The notes under the pieces: generated by a model
The model's database searches: none
What the model saw: the letters and a program-made list of their open reading frames with translations, nothing else
What the model was told of the DNA's origin: nothing
Program-made: the position numbers and the translations under genes
DNA from: Anaerolineales bacterium
GTDB lineage: Bacteria; Chloroflexota; Anaerolineae; Anaerolineales; UBA11579
Assembly (NCBI GenBank): GCA_019637755.1
Contig: JAHBVC010000002.1
Coordinates: forward strand, 62,001-126,000
DNA length: 64,000 bases
Direction of reading: 5' to 3'
Part shown: positions 1-7,487 of the stretch, piece after piece
Layout: each line of letters starts with the position of its first letter
Numbering within the stretch: the stretch's first letter is position 1

Positions 1-182
1 GGATACCGCATGTCGTTGTGCCACTGGAATACAGTGCCCCGCACTGGCTAGTGCTCGACCCTGGCGCGCCGCGTGAACAGAACCCGGCGCGCTGGAGCGA
101 AGAGCAACTGCAGCGTTGGTGGAAGAATTTCCTATTTATTTACCCAGCGGGGACGATGCTGACGTTGGAAGTTGTTGAGTAA
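1..182 (+). CDS. C-terminal end of a possible C39-like cysteine peptidase (partial)
   Basis: An open frame runs in from the left edge and stops with TAA at 180-182, giving about 59 residues. The visible part contains PHWLVLDPG, then NPARWSEEQL, then WWKNFLFIYP and ends GTMLTLEVVE. A His-Trp pair followed by a DPG turn resembles the end of peptidase C39-like folds, where the catalytic His lies in an HW motif and the Asp in a DP motif. The catalytic Cys and the rest of the fold are off the window, so the family assignment is an inference from a short fragment. A heptamer repeat patch begins shortly after the stop. Confidence 0.4.
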   Translation, partial: IPHVVVPLEYSAPHWLVLDPGAPREQNPARWSEEQLQRWWKNFLFIYPAGTMLTLEVVE

Positions 183-197
183 TGAAAAGAAATCAGT

Positions 198-372
198 GAG
201 CAATAATCAGTGAGCAGTGAGCAGTTAACAGTTAACAGTAAACCGTAATCGATGATTAGCGATTAACGATTAGTGATTAGGGACTAGTAATCAGCGATTA
301 GCGATTAACGATTAGTGATTAGGGACTAGTAATCAGCGATTAGCGATTAGCGATTAGCGATTAGCGATTAGA
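198..372. repeat. Heptamer-based tandem repeat patch with a 42-bp higher-order unit
   Basis: The stretch is built from 7-nt words. It starts with CAGTGAG and CAGTTAA words (about 208-240). A 42-bp unit made of six heptamers (GATTAGC, GATTAAC, GATTAGT, GATTAGG, GACTAGT, AATCAGC) then occurs twice without change at 254-295 and 296-337. Four GATTAGC copies (338-365) and a GATTAGA (366-372) finish the patch. The stop codon of the leftward glycosyltransferase gene (368-370) lies in the last heptamer. A single smaller GATTA-rich patch occurs at about 5474-5496. Confidence 0.9.
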
Positions 373-1453
373 TTTTAGCTGAAACATTTCTAGTAGCTTG
401 CACGCTACTTAGGCTCAGCCCCAATATCAGCAGCAACACCACACACCAATAGTCTGACTCCTGGGTCAGGCGCCATTGCAAATTCCCCATCAGCCCATAA
501 GGGATATTGGCCGCGGCGAAAAGCAGTACGCCGCGCGCCGGGAGCGTCGCCCACAGCGCACTGCCGGCCAGCGCCAGCGGGGTGAGCACACTGTTGCTGG
601 CAGCATACGGCGCCAGCAACAAGCCCGCCGCGACCAGCGCACCGGCTTGCAACTGGGTCAGCGTGCTGGCCTTATGCACACCACTGCGCCATAGTGCCGC
701 CAGCGTGATCGCCAACACCGCCGGCCAGAGCAGCCACAGCAGCCAGCCCGCATGCCGCCCGCTAACGGCTGCCAGGCTGCTATCGATCAGCGTGCCACCC
801 CAGGGGAAGGTGCGCATCGCCAGCCACCACTCGCCGCCCTTCCAGGCCAGCAAGGGCAAAGCCAGCGCCAGCACCAGCCCAGCCGCCTGCAGCAGTGGGC
901 GCCGCGGCCAACAGCGCAGGGTCTGCCAGCCATACACCAGCAAGAACAGCCAGGTTTCCTGGATCTTGGCGCTGGCCAGCAGCACGCCAGCGGCCAGCAG
1001 CCAGGCATTATGGCGGCGGGCGGCGGCCAGCAATAGCAGAATGCCACCGATCACCAGCAACTCCAGGTTGCCATCGGCCAGTTGGCGCAGGGCGGGGTAG
1101 CTGCTGCACAGCAGCAGCACGCCTGCCGCCCAGCGCAAGCGCCCGGTGCGCGGCACGCAGAGTGCGAGTACGCACAAGCACAGCAAGCCTAGCAGCGCCC
1201 AACTGCTGGCGAGGGGCAGCAGACTCAGCGGCCATAGAAACGGCAAAGCCCAGGGAGGTGTACGTAATTCAGTAAGGCCGTAGTGTGCGGAGAAGTGGCG
1301 CGTGCCGGACCAGATATGTTTCCAATCGATCGCCAGCCCGCTATCCGCAATCGGCAGGCGGGCAAAGCCACGCACCAGCAAGGCCGCCGCCAGCCCAAGG
1401 GCGGCTACGACGGCTAGGCTGCGCCACGGCGCTCTCACGCCGGCGGCCGCCAA
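368..1453 (-). CDS. Glycosyltransferase family 87-like polytopic membrane protein
   Basis: The 361-residue protein is almost wholly hydrophobic, with about eight to ten membrane segments starting near residue 10. After the first segment comes an extracytoplasmic stretch with SGTRHFSAHYGLTE and then TPPWALPFLWPLSLLP. That pattern is typical of DUF2029/GT87 mannosyltransferases, which use polyprenyl-phosphate sugars on the outer membrane face. The start overlaps the end of the preceding polyprenyl-phosphate mannose synthase-like gene by 19 nt. The pairing makes biological sense, since that enzyme makes the lipid-linked donor a GT87 enzyme would use. The stop codon is inside the heptamer repeat. 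The substrate is not determinable from sequence. Confidence 0.65.
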   Translation of the reverse strand: MAAAGVRAPWRSLAVVAALGLAAALLVRGFARLPIADSGLAIDWKHIWSGTRHFSAHYGLTELRTPPWALPFLWPLSLLPLASSWALLGLLCLCVLALCVPRTGRLRWAAGVLLLCSSYPALRQLADGNLELLVIGGILLLLAAARRHNAWLLAAGVLLASAKIQETWLFLLVYGWQTLRCWPRRPLLQAAGLVLALALPLLAWKGGEWWLAMRTFPWGGTLIDSSLAAVSGRHAGWLLWLLWPAVLAITLAALWRSGVHKASTLTQLQAGALVAAGLLLAPYAASNSVLTPLALAGSALWATLPARGVLLFAAANIPYGLMGNLQWRLTQESDYWCVVLLLILGLSLSSVQATRNVSAKI

Positions 1454-2160
1454 TTGCGATAATGCCAGCGCACCTGCCAGACGCGCACGGCAGCCTCAAT
1501 TTGCACGCGCATGCGCATTTTGGATTTGCCTTCGGTGCGATCCGCAAAATAGAAGGGCACCTCGCCAAAGCGCGCCCCGGCCCGGTGTGCCAGGAACAGG
1601 ATCTCATACAGGAAGACGTAGCCACTCGAGACGACATTCTGATAAGGAATCTTCTCGAGCAGTTCACGCCGCCAGAGGCGGAAGGCGCCGGTAACATCTT
1701 TGACCGGGATGCCCAGAATGCTGCGGGCGTAAAAATTGCCCCAGCGCGAGAGCGCTTTGCGCCACAGCGGCCAATGGCGGTCAATACTGCCGCCGGGAAT
1801 GTAACGCGAGCCCAACGCCAGATCACACTCGGCCAGTTTGGCCACCAGCTCAGGCAGCTTCTCCGGCGGGTGCGAAAAATCGCAATCCATCTGGCCGATG
1901 GCTTCGGCGCCGCGCTGCAGGGCGTACTCGAAGCCGTAGATGTAGGCGCGCCCCAGGCCACGCGGCCCCTGGCGGTGCAACACTTCCACATTGGCATGCT
2001 GCGCAGCCAGCGCATCGGCCACTGCCCCCGTGCCGTCAGGGCTCATATCATCAACGATCAAAATATCCAGCCCGGCAATCGATTGCGCCAGGATGGCCGC
2101 CACCAGCCGCGGCAGATTTTCAACTTCATTATAGGTAGGGATAACCAGGGTGATCTTCAT
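1435..2160 (-). CDS. Polyprenol monophosphomannose synthase-like glycosyltransferase (GT2)
   Basis: The 241-residue product has the GT-A fold signatures of dolichol/polyprenol-phosphate mannosyltransferases: IPTYNEVENLP near residue 7, the nucleotide-binding IVDDMSPDGT near residue 35, and the metal-binding MDCDFSH with the DxD-type motif at residues 92-94. It would transfer mannose from GDP-mannose to a polyprenyl phosphate on the cytoplasmic face. There is no C-terminal GtrA membrane domain, so it is the short soluble form. The frame is open further upstream, but the family N-terminus begins at MKITLVIPTYNE (ATG at 2160). This start lies 1 nt past the stop of the upstream V4R gene and fits translational coupling. 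Confidence 0.85.
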   Translation of the reverse strand: MKITLVIPTYNEVENLPRLVAAILAQSIAGLDILIVDDMSPDGTGAVADALAAQHANVEVLHRQGPRGLGRAYIYGFEYALQRGAEAIGQMDCDFSHPPEKLPELVAKLAECDLALGSRYIPGGSIDRHWPLWRKALSRWGNFYARSILGIPVKDVTGAFRLWRRELLEKIPYQNVVSSGYVFLYEILFLAHRAGARFGEVPFYFADRTEGKSKMRMRVQIEAAVRVWQVRWHYRNWRPPA

Positions 2161-2161
2161 A

Positions 2162-2800
2162 TCAATCCGAAGGCTGCTTGTAAATGACAAAATCGCACTG
2201 GCTGTGCCCACACGCACAGCACTCAGCCTCATCCACGCGGAACTCGCGCCCGCCGGAAAGGCTGTGCGCCGCCTCCTGTAACAAGCCGACCATGAAGAAG
2301 CACACCGGCTTGGCCTCGCCGCGGCGCCCCCAGCACACTGCGTTGGGCGCCACGCGGAAGTGAAATTCGTTGGCGTGCTCCACCAATTGGCTCGCCTGGT
2401 CACTGATCTGGCTGAAGATACGTGCCAGAGCGCCCAGCCCAATACGCAATTTTACGGGCAGCGGTAATATGCGGAAAGCCGCATCGGCCGTGCCGGCCAG
2501 CGCCCCGAAGTTGCTCAGGGCGCGGGCAAAGGTTTGGCGCCCCACGCGCAGCGCCAGGCCGCGGCCGCCACGTGGGCCATACAGCGCCTCCATGCCGGTG
2601 TGCAGCGCGGCGAACTCGGCAAAATCAAATTCGCGCGCCAAGTTGGCCGGCGGGTACTCGCCGTGCAAGTGAGCCAGCCCAGCGCCTTGTAACAGCGCCT
2701 GCATAATGGTGGCGCCAGCCACCAATTCCTGGGTACTTTCCAACACCGTGCGGGCAAAACGATTGGGCAAGTAATAGCCACTTGAAGATAGGGCGAGCAT
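2162..2800 (-). CDS. V4R-domain protein
   Basis: The 212-residue protein ends in a V4R (4-vinyl reductase-like) domain, roughly residues 140-208. It shows CFFMVGLLQEAAHSLSGG, then EFRVDEAECCACGHSQCDFVI, with the cysteine cluster of this small-molecule-binding fold. The first 130 residues form a helical region related to those found with V4R sensors in Chloroflexi. V4R domains are thought to bind hydrophobic ligands or metal and often act in signalling. The next gene upstream encodes a Roadblock/LC7 protein, with the same orientation and only 3 nt between them. The ligand is unknown. Confidence 0.75.
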   Translation of the reverse strand: MLALSSSGYYLPNRFARTVLESTQELVAGATIMQALLQGAGLAHLHGEYPPANLAREFDFAEFAALHTGMEALYGPRGGRGLALRVGRQTFARALSNFGALAGTADAAFRILPLPVKLRIGLGALARIFSQISDQASQLVEHANEFHFRVAPNAVCWGRRGEAKPVCFFMVGLLQEAAHSLSGGREFRVDEAECCACGHSQCDFVIYKQPSD

Positions 2801-2803
2801 GGT

Positions 2804-3175
2804 TTAGAGCAAGCGCTGCAAGTCGTTCACCGCCTTGCGCAACTCCAGCAGCAAGAGGCCTAGGCGCGCCTCATTGCTGGCCATGATGGTGAGCACAGTG
2901 CGCGCATTGGCGGCAGTGAGCAAAGCGAAACCCTGGTTGCCTTTGATATACACCTGCTCCAGCGTGCCACGGCCCAACTCACGCGCGATGCGCTCGCCCA
3001 GCGAGAGCAGCGCCGCCGACATGGCCGCCACGCGGTCTTCCTCCGCGGGCGGCGCCAGCACAGAGGCGATGATCAAGCCGTCATCGCTCACCAGCGCGGC
3101 GCCTTCGATCTCAGGCGTACTCGCCAGGAGGGCACGCAGTTGCTGGTCTAATTGTTGTTTACGAGAGGCGTTCAT
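2804..3175 (-). CDS. Roadblock/LC7-family protein
   Basis: The 123-residue product (ATG at 3175, MNASRKQQ) has the Roadblock/LC7 alpha-beta fold. LVSDDGLIIAS lies near residue 28, a central helix with AAMSAALLSLGERIARELG follows, then YIKGNQGFALLTA and a C-terminal helix. These proteins dimerise and commonly regulate small GTPases of the MglA type. No GTPase gene lies in the window; the partner here appears to be the V4R gene directly downstream. The frame extends upstream to 3226, but the extra residues do not resemble the family, so the shorter start is preferred. No strong Shine-Dalgarno is visible. Confidence 0.85.
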   Translation of the reverse strand: MNASRKQQLDQQLRALLASTPEIEGAALVSDDGLIIASVLAPPAEEDRVAAMSAALLSLGERIARELGRGTLEQVYIKGNQGFALLTAANARTVLTIMASNEARLGLLLLELRKAVNDLQRLL

Positions 3176-3244
3176 TGTGAGCTTGGGAAGACGGGTAACT
3201 CTAGCATGGGGATGGCAAGAATGCAAGGATGAAGGGCGGAAATC

Positions 3245-3360
3245 AACTCTAGCCGACGAATATAGTCTGTAGTTGCCTAGTCGTTTAGTCTATTGGTCGA
3301 CCAGCCGACTAAATGACCAAGAGACAACACTAGTCAATAACGACTAACCAACAACTCACT
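3245..3360. repeat. Degenerate palindromic intergenic repeat of TAGTC/GACTA words
   Basis: The region upstream of hutI is made of words such as CTAGTCG, TTAGTC, TTGGTCG and their complements CGACTAA, TGACCAA, CGACTAA. TTGGTCGACCAGCC followed by GACTAAATGACCAA makes an imperfect inverted repeat. Word content and layout resemble the cleaner hairpins at 14591-14651 and 28268-28325. Confidence 0.6.
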
Positions 3361-3372
3361 CCCAGTCCGGCT

Positions 3373-3378
3373 TATACT
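3373..3378 (+). promoter_or_regulatory. -10 box of hutI, apparently leaderless
   Basis: TATACT lies 7 nt before the hutI ATG and there is no Shine-Dalgarno between. A transcript starting at the usual distance from this box would begin at or next to the start codon. Confidence 0.5.
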
Positions 3379-3385
3379 CCCCCCT

Positions 3386-4669
3386 ATGCTCATCCATTCC
3401 GCATCCCAACTCCTCACGCTGGCCGGTGGGCCGCAACGCGGTGCCCAGCTGGGCACGCTAGGCTTGATCGAAGACGGCGCCGTGCTGCTGCGCGAGGGCA
3501 CCATCGCCGCCGTGGGCCACAGCGCCGAGCTGCGCGCCGCCTACCCCAACGAAGACAGCTACGATGCCAGCGGGCGCGTGGTCATGCCCGCCTTTGTAGA
3601 CGCCCACAGCCACCCCATCTGGGCGGGCGACCGTGCCGCCGAGTTTGAACTGCGCCAGCAGGGCAAGAGCTACCTGGAGGTGCTGGCGGCGGGCGGCGGC
3701 ATCCTCTCCACCGTGCGCGCCACGCGTGCCGCCACTCTGGAGCAGCTACACGCCGAGACCGAGGCGCGTCTGCGGCGCATGTTTGCCCACGGCAGCGCCA
3801 CGATTGAAGCCAAGAGCGGCTACGGCCTCAGCCTTGAGAGCGAGCTGCGCCTGCTGGAGGTGCTGCTGGCGTTGGATGCCCAAGGACCGTGGGAGCTGGC
3901 GATTACTTTTCTGGGTGCTCACGCTATCCCCGCAGAATTCAAAGACCGCGCCGGCGACTATGCCCAAGAGCTGGCGCACAACTGGCTACCCGAGCTCAAA
4001 GCCTGGTGGCTGGCGCACGCCGGCGGCCGCCCGCTGCCCTTCTTTGATGTGTTCTGTGAGACGGGGGCGTTCGACCTGGGACAAACACGTCTGATGCTAG
4101 AAGCCGCCAAAGACGCCGGCTTCCCGCTCAAACTGCACGCCGATGAGTTCGATAATCTGGGCGGCACCGCCCTAGCCGTTGAGTTGGGCGCCGCCTCGGT
4201 GGATCATCTGGTGGCCATCTCCGATGAGGAGATCGCTGCCTTGGCCGCCAGTGACACCGTGGGGGTAGCTCTGCCCGCCACGCCGTTCGGCCTGGCCGAG
4301 GCGCATAACGCGCCGGCGCGCAAGATCTTGGCGGCGGGTGGCCTGCTGGCCGTAGGCGGTGACCTTAACCCCGGCACCGCCTGGTGTGAGAGCCTGCAAT
4401 TCACGCTGGCGCTGGCCTGCCGCCAGCTCAAGCTGACCCAAGCCGAGGCGATTGCCGCCACCACGATCAACGCCGCCGCAGCCATCGGCGCGGCGGAGCG
4501 CACCGGCTCGCTGGAGCCGGGCAAGCAAGCCGACCTGCTCATTCTGGATGTGGCGGATTACCGCCAACTTGGTTACCGGTTTGGCACCAATCTTGTACAT
4601 AGTGTGTACAAGAAAGGAGTGCCGTACCTGGTACATCAAGATGAGCTTTCTACAGAATCTAATCAGTAG
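3386..4669 (+). CDS. hutI: Imidazolonepropionase
   Basis: The 427-residue amidohydrolase converts 4-imidazolone-5-propanoate to N-formimino-L-glutamate in histidine degradation. It has the metal-binding DAHSHPIWAGDR (His74, His76). It also shows the substrate loop GGGILSTV, the ATIEAKSGYGL block, the LHADEFDNLGG histidine site, the SVDHLVAIS strand and the GGDLNPGTAW aspartate motif. Length matches HutI. No hutH, hutU, hutG or ftcD is nearby, so the rest of the pathway must be elsewhere. A TATACT box 7 nt upstream suggests a leaderless message. Confidence 0.93.
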   Translation: MLIHSASQLLTLAGGPQRGAQLGTLGLIEDGAVLLREGTIAAVGHSAELRAAYPNEDSYDASGRVVMPAFVDAHSHPIWAGDRAAEFELRQQGKSYLEVLAAGGGILSTVRATRAATLEQLHAETEARLRRMFAHGSATIEAKSGYGLSLESELRLLEVLLALDAQGPWELAITFLGAHAIPAEFKDRAGDYAQELAHNWLPELKAWWLAHAGGRPLPFFDVFCETGAFDLGQTRLMLEAAKDAGFPLKLHADEFDNLGGTALAVELGAASVDHLVAISDEEIAALAASDTVGVALPATPFGLAEAHNAPARKILAAGGLLAVGGDLNPGTAWCESLQFTLALACRQLKLTQAEAIAATTINAAAAIGAAERTGSLEPGKQADLLILDVADYRQLGYRFGTNLVHSVYKKGVPYLVHQDELSTESNQ

Positions 4670-4823
4670 CATGCCCGCGCATTACGCGCTGTTGGCCCTG
4701 ATCCTTTTCATAGGGCTATCCGTGGTGATCCTGCGCGCCATCATCAAATTGGCCATGCGTGCATTCGTCTTCGGCTTGGTTGGCGTTATACTGCTGGGAG
4801 TTATCTACTACATCGCCCGCTAA
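4641..4823 (+). CDS. Small membrane protein overlapping the hutI 3' end
   Basis: The 60-residue product (ATG at 4641; an alternative ATG at 4671 gives 50 residues) has two hydrophobic segments, YALLALILFIGLSVVIL and FVFGLVGVILLGVIYYI, joined by a short basic loop (RAIIKLAMR). It overlaps hutI by 29 nt in another frame and is followed 20 nt later by the HD-domain gene. Neither start has a well-placed Shine-Dalgarno. I recognise no family. The hydrophobic pattern and positive loop support a real small membrane protein, but overlap coding makes this uncertain. Confidence 0.5.
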   Translation: MSFLQNLISSMPAHYALLALILFIGLSVVILRAIIKLAMRAFVFGLVGVILLGVIYYIAR

Positions 4824-4843
4824 CCACGAAAGAAGATTGCAGC

Positions 4844-5473
4844 ATGCCCACAATTGATCAAGCCCGCGCCTGGTATCCCGCTTACGACCCAGTACACGGC
4901 TTCGATCATATTTTGCGCGTCTTGCGCACGGCAGAGCATCTGGCCGAGCGCGAAGGCGCCGACATCGAGATCGTGCGCGCCGCCGTGCTGCTGCACGATG
5001 CCAGCGGCCAGACCGGCGGCGAAACCCGCGCCGACCACCAGGAGAGCGGCGCCGAGTTCGCCGCCGAGGTGCTGGCCGCCGAAGGCTGGCCCGCCGAGCG
5101 CATTGCTGCGGTGCAGCACTGCATCCGCACGCACCGCTTCCGTGGCACCGAACGCCCGCAGACGCTGGAAGCCAAGATCGTGTTTGACGCCGACAAGCTG
5201 GACGTGATTGGCGCCTACGGCGTGGCACGCACGCTGGCCTATGACGTGGTGATGGAGTGGCCCTTCTTTGCCGAGCCGTCTGAGCACTTCATGCAAACAG
5301 GCGAGAAGGCTGCCGACGAAACCCACAGCTCCTATCACGAGTACTTGTTCAAACTGAGCAAGATTTTGGAGCGCTTCTACACCCCCACCGCCAAAGCGAT
5401 TGGTGCCCAGCGCCAAGAATTCCTCAACGCTTATTTTGAGCAGTTGGCCAGGGAAGCGCACGGCGAGTTCTGA
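4844..5473 (+). CDS. HD-domain phosphohydrolase
   Basis: The 209-residue protein is a single HD domain. HGFDHILRVLRTA supplies the first metal His near residue 19, LLHDAS the HD pair near residue 50, and DADKLDVIG the distal Asp near residue 115. This layout matches the YedJ/YpgQ-like class of small HD hydrolases, which cleave phosphomonoesters or nucleotide phosphates. The C-terminal helices contain EYLFKLSKILERFYTPTAK, also usual in this class. It follows the small membrane protein in the same direction. The substrate is not deducible. Confidence 0.85.
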   Translation: MPTIDQARAWYPAYDPVHGFDHILRVLRTAEHLAEREGADIEIVRAAVLLHDASGQTGGETRADHQESGAEFAAEVLAAEGWPAERIAAVQHCIRTHRFRGTERPQTLEAKIVFDADKLDVIGAYGVARTLAYDVVMEWPFFAEPSEHFMQTGEKAADETHSSYHEYLFKLSKILERFYTPTAKAIGAQRQEFLNAYFEQLAREAHGEF

Positions 5474-5551
5474 TTAATCGATTAGTTGATTAACAAATTC
5501 ATCAAACCCAATCTGTTAATCGGATAATCCACTATCAAACTAGCATCAATC
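5474..5551. repeat. Short GATTA-rich intergenic patch
   Basis: GATTAAT, GATTAGT and GATTAAC words occur close together after the HD gene stop, echoing the heptamers at 198-372. The rest of the gap shows no clear terminator. Confidence 0.4.
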
Positions 5552-6334
5552 ATGAAACCTGCTCTAGTATTCATCGAAGATTTGGCGCGCCGTGCTGGCG
5601 AGGTTTTGCGCGCCGGCTACGGCCAGCAGCATGAAATCGCCTACAAGGGCGAGGCTGACCTGGTGACCGAGGTGGACCACGCCTCTGAGGCGCTGTTGCT
5701 GGGCGAGATCATGGGCCAGTTCCCAGAGCATCGCATCTTGAGCGAGGAAACCGGCGAGCACAATGGCGATGCCGAGCATGTCTGGTACATTGACCCGCTG
5801 GACGGTACGCTCAACTACGCCCACGGCATGCAGACCTTCTGTGTCTCGATCGCCTACGAACACAGCGGCGCCTTGCAGTTTGCCGCTGTGTACGACCCAA
5901 TGGCAGATGAGATGTTCAGCGCCGAACGCGGCCAGGGCGCCTGGCTGAACGGGGCGCGCATTCAGGTCACCAACCCGCCCTCACTGCGCGAGAGCTTGCT
6001 GGTCACCGGCTTCCCCTACGATGTGCGCACCAGCCCGCGCAACAACTTTGCCGAGTTCCAGGCCTTCTCGCTACGCAGCCAAGGCGTGCGCCGCCTCGGT
6101 TCCGCCGCCCTCGACCTGTGCTATGTGGCTGCTGGCCGCCTGGACGGCTACTGGCAGCTCAAGCTGAGCGCATGGGATCTGGCGGCTGGCGCCCTGCTGG
6201 TGCACGAGGCGGGCGGCGTGGCTAGCGGGGTGCTGGGCCAGGCAGAGTTTCTGGCGCAGCAAAACGGCATCCTGGCGGCCAGCCCGGCGCTGCATGCAGA
6301 GATGCTGGCAGTGCTAAAGGAAGTACACTCTTAG
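5552..6334 (+). CDS. Inositol monophosphatase family protein
   Basis: The 260-residue protein has all metal-site motifs of the lithium-sensitive phosphatase family: EETGEHN (Glu near residue 65), IDPLDGTLNYAHG (near 85) and LSAWDLAAGALLVHEAGG (near 210). It would hydrolyse inositol-1-phosphate or a related phosphomonoester; SuhB, CysQ-like and FBPase-like members cannot be separated by these motifs alone. The start ATG at 5552 gives the usual family N-terminus. It stands alone behind a 78-nt gap. Confidence 0.88.
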   Translation: MKPALVFIEDLARRAGEVLRAGYGQQHEIAYKGEADLVTEVDHASEALLLGEIMGQFPEHRILSEETGEHNGDAEHVWYIDPLDGTLNYAHGMQTFCVSIAYEHSGALQFAAVYDPMADEMFSAERGQGAWLNGARIQVTNPPSLRESLLVTGFPYDVRTSPRNNFAEFQAFSLRSQGVRRLGSAALDLCYVAAGRLDGYWQLKLSAWDLAAGALLVHEAGGVASGVLGQAEFLAQQNGILAASPALHAEMLAVLKEVHS

Positions 6335-6396
6335 CCAGAGGCGTTTATGCGTTCCTCGCTGGGCGTCTGATAACATTCTTTTGATGGTGGGTATTC

Positions 6397-7476
6397 ATGC
6401 CAATAAAAACTGAGCTGTGGCGCATCGATCACGGCCTCGAAAAAGTTCCGTCCTCTTCGCTGGAAGCCGAAAGCCGCCTTGAGGCCGCCATTGATGCGGA
6501 TATCGGCGTGATCGATCCGAATCTGATGATCATTGGCCGCCAGGTGCAAACACCTTTTGGCAAGTACATTGATCTATTGGCGATCAATCCCTCAGGGGAT
6601 CTGGTGGTGCTGGAGCTCAAACGCAACAAGACGCCGCGCGAAGTCGTCGCCCAAATTCTTGATTACGCCACATGGGTACAAGAGCTGAAGTACGATGCCA
6701 TCGCCAGCATTTACAATGCCTACGCACCGCACTCCGAGTTTGAGACTGCCTACGCGCAGCACTTTGGCGGCCCGCCACCCGAAGAAATAAACCAGCAACA
6801 TCGCTTGCTGATCGTGGCCGCCGAGATGGACAATGCCACCGAGCGTATCGTTAACTACCTTTCCACCGCCTTTGGTGTGCCGATCAATGTAGTTTTCTTT
6901 CAGTACTACCGGGTAGATGGCGGTGAGTTTCTGGCGCGCTCCTGGCTGATCGATCCCGCGCAAGCCGAGGTTCAAGCCGAAAAAGGGGCGCGCTTGCGCG
7001 GCAAAGAACTATGGAACGGCTCTGACTTCTACTGTTCCTTTGGCGAAGGCCCGCGCCGCAGCTGGAAGGATGCGATTACCTATGGCTTCATCTCGGCCGG
7101 TGGCGGAAAATGGTACAGCCATACGCTGGCCATGCTCACCTCTGGAGCGCGTGTCTTCGTCTTTATCCCGCAAACTGGTTATGTCGGTGTAGGCAAGGTG
7201 CTGGAAGAGGTGAAGCCGGTTTCAGAATTTACGGTGGAGATCAACGGAACGCCCACGCCGATACTCAATGCGCCTCTCGTGGCCAACGCCATGGGAGAAA
7301 ACGCCAATGATCCCGAGCTCTGCGAATATCTGGTACGCATCCAGTGGGAGAGCACCCGCCCGCTGGAAGAGGCAATTTGGGAAAAGGGTATGTTTGCCAA
7401 TCAAAACTCGGCGTGCAAACTAAGAAACAAATTCACACTTGAGCGTTTATACGAGCATTTCTCGCTCAACACCTAG
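6397..7476 (+). CDS. RecB-like nuclease domain fused to a PUA-like C-terminal domain
   Basis: The N-terminal half (about residues 20-180) carries a PD-(D/E)XK core: FGKYIDLLAI with Asp59, VVLELKRNK with Glu73 and Lys75, and a helix with AQILDYATW giving a QxxxY motif (Gln86, Tyr90), as in RecB-type and NucS/DUF91 nucleases. Residues about 210-320 look like a PUA/EVE-type small domain, with RSWKDAITYGFISAGGGKWY and ARVFVFIPQTGYVGVGKVLE. The GTG-phi segment is typical of domains that read modified bases or RNA. The gene has GGTGGG before ATG 6397 and is not in an obvious operon. Role in DNA repair or restriction is inference. Confidence 0.65.
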   Translation: MPIKTELWRIDHGLEKVPSSSLEAESRLEAAIDADIGVIDPNLMIIGRQVQTPFGKYIDLLAINPSGDLVVLELKRNKTPREVVAQILDYATWVQELKYDAIASIYNAYAPHSEFETAYAQHFGGPPPEEINQQHRLLIVAAEMDNATERIVNYLSTAFGVPINVVFFQYYRVDGGEFLARSWLIDPAQAEVQAEKGARLRGKELWNGSDFYCSFGEGPRRSWKDAITYGFISAGGGKWYSHTLAMLTSGARVFVFIPQTGYVGVGKVLEEVKPVSEFTVEINGTPTPILNAPLVANAMGENANDPELCEYLVRIQWESTRPLEEAIWEKGMFANQNSACKLRNKFTLERLYEHFSLNT

Positions 7477-7487
7477 CACCACAAAAC

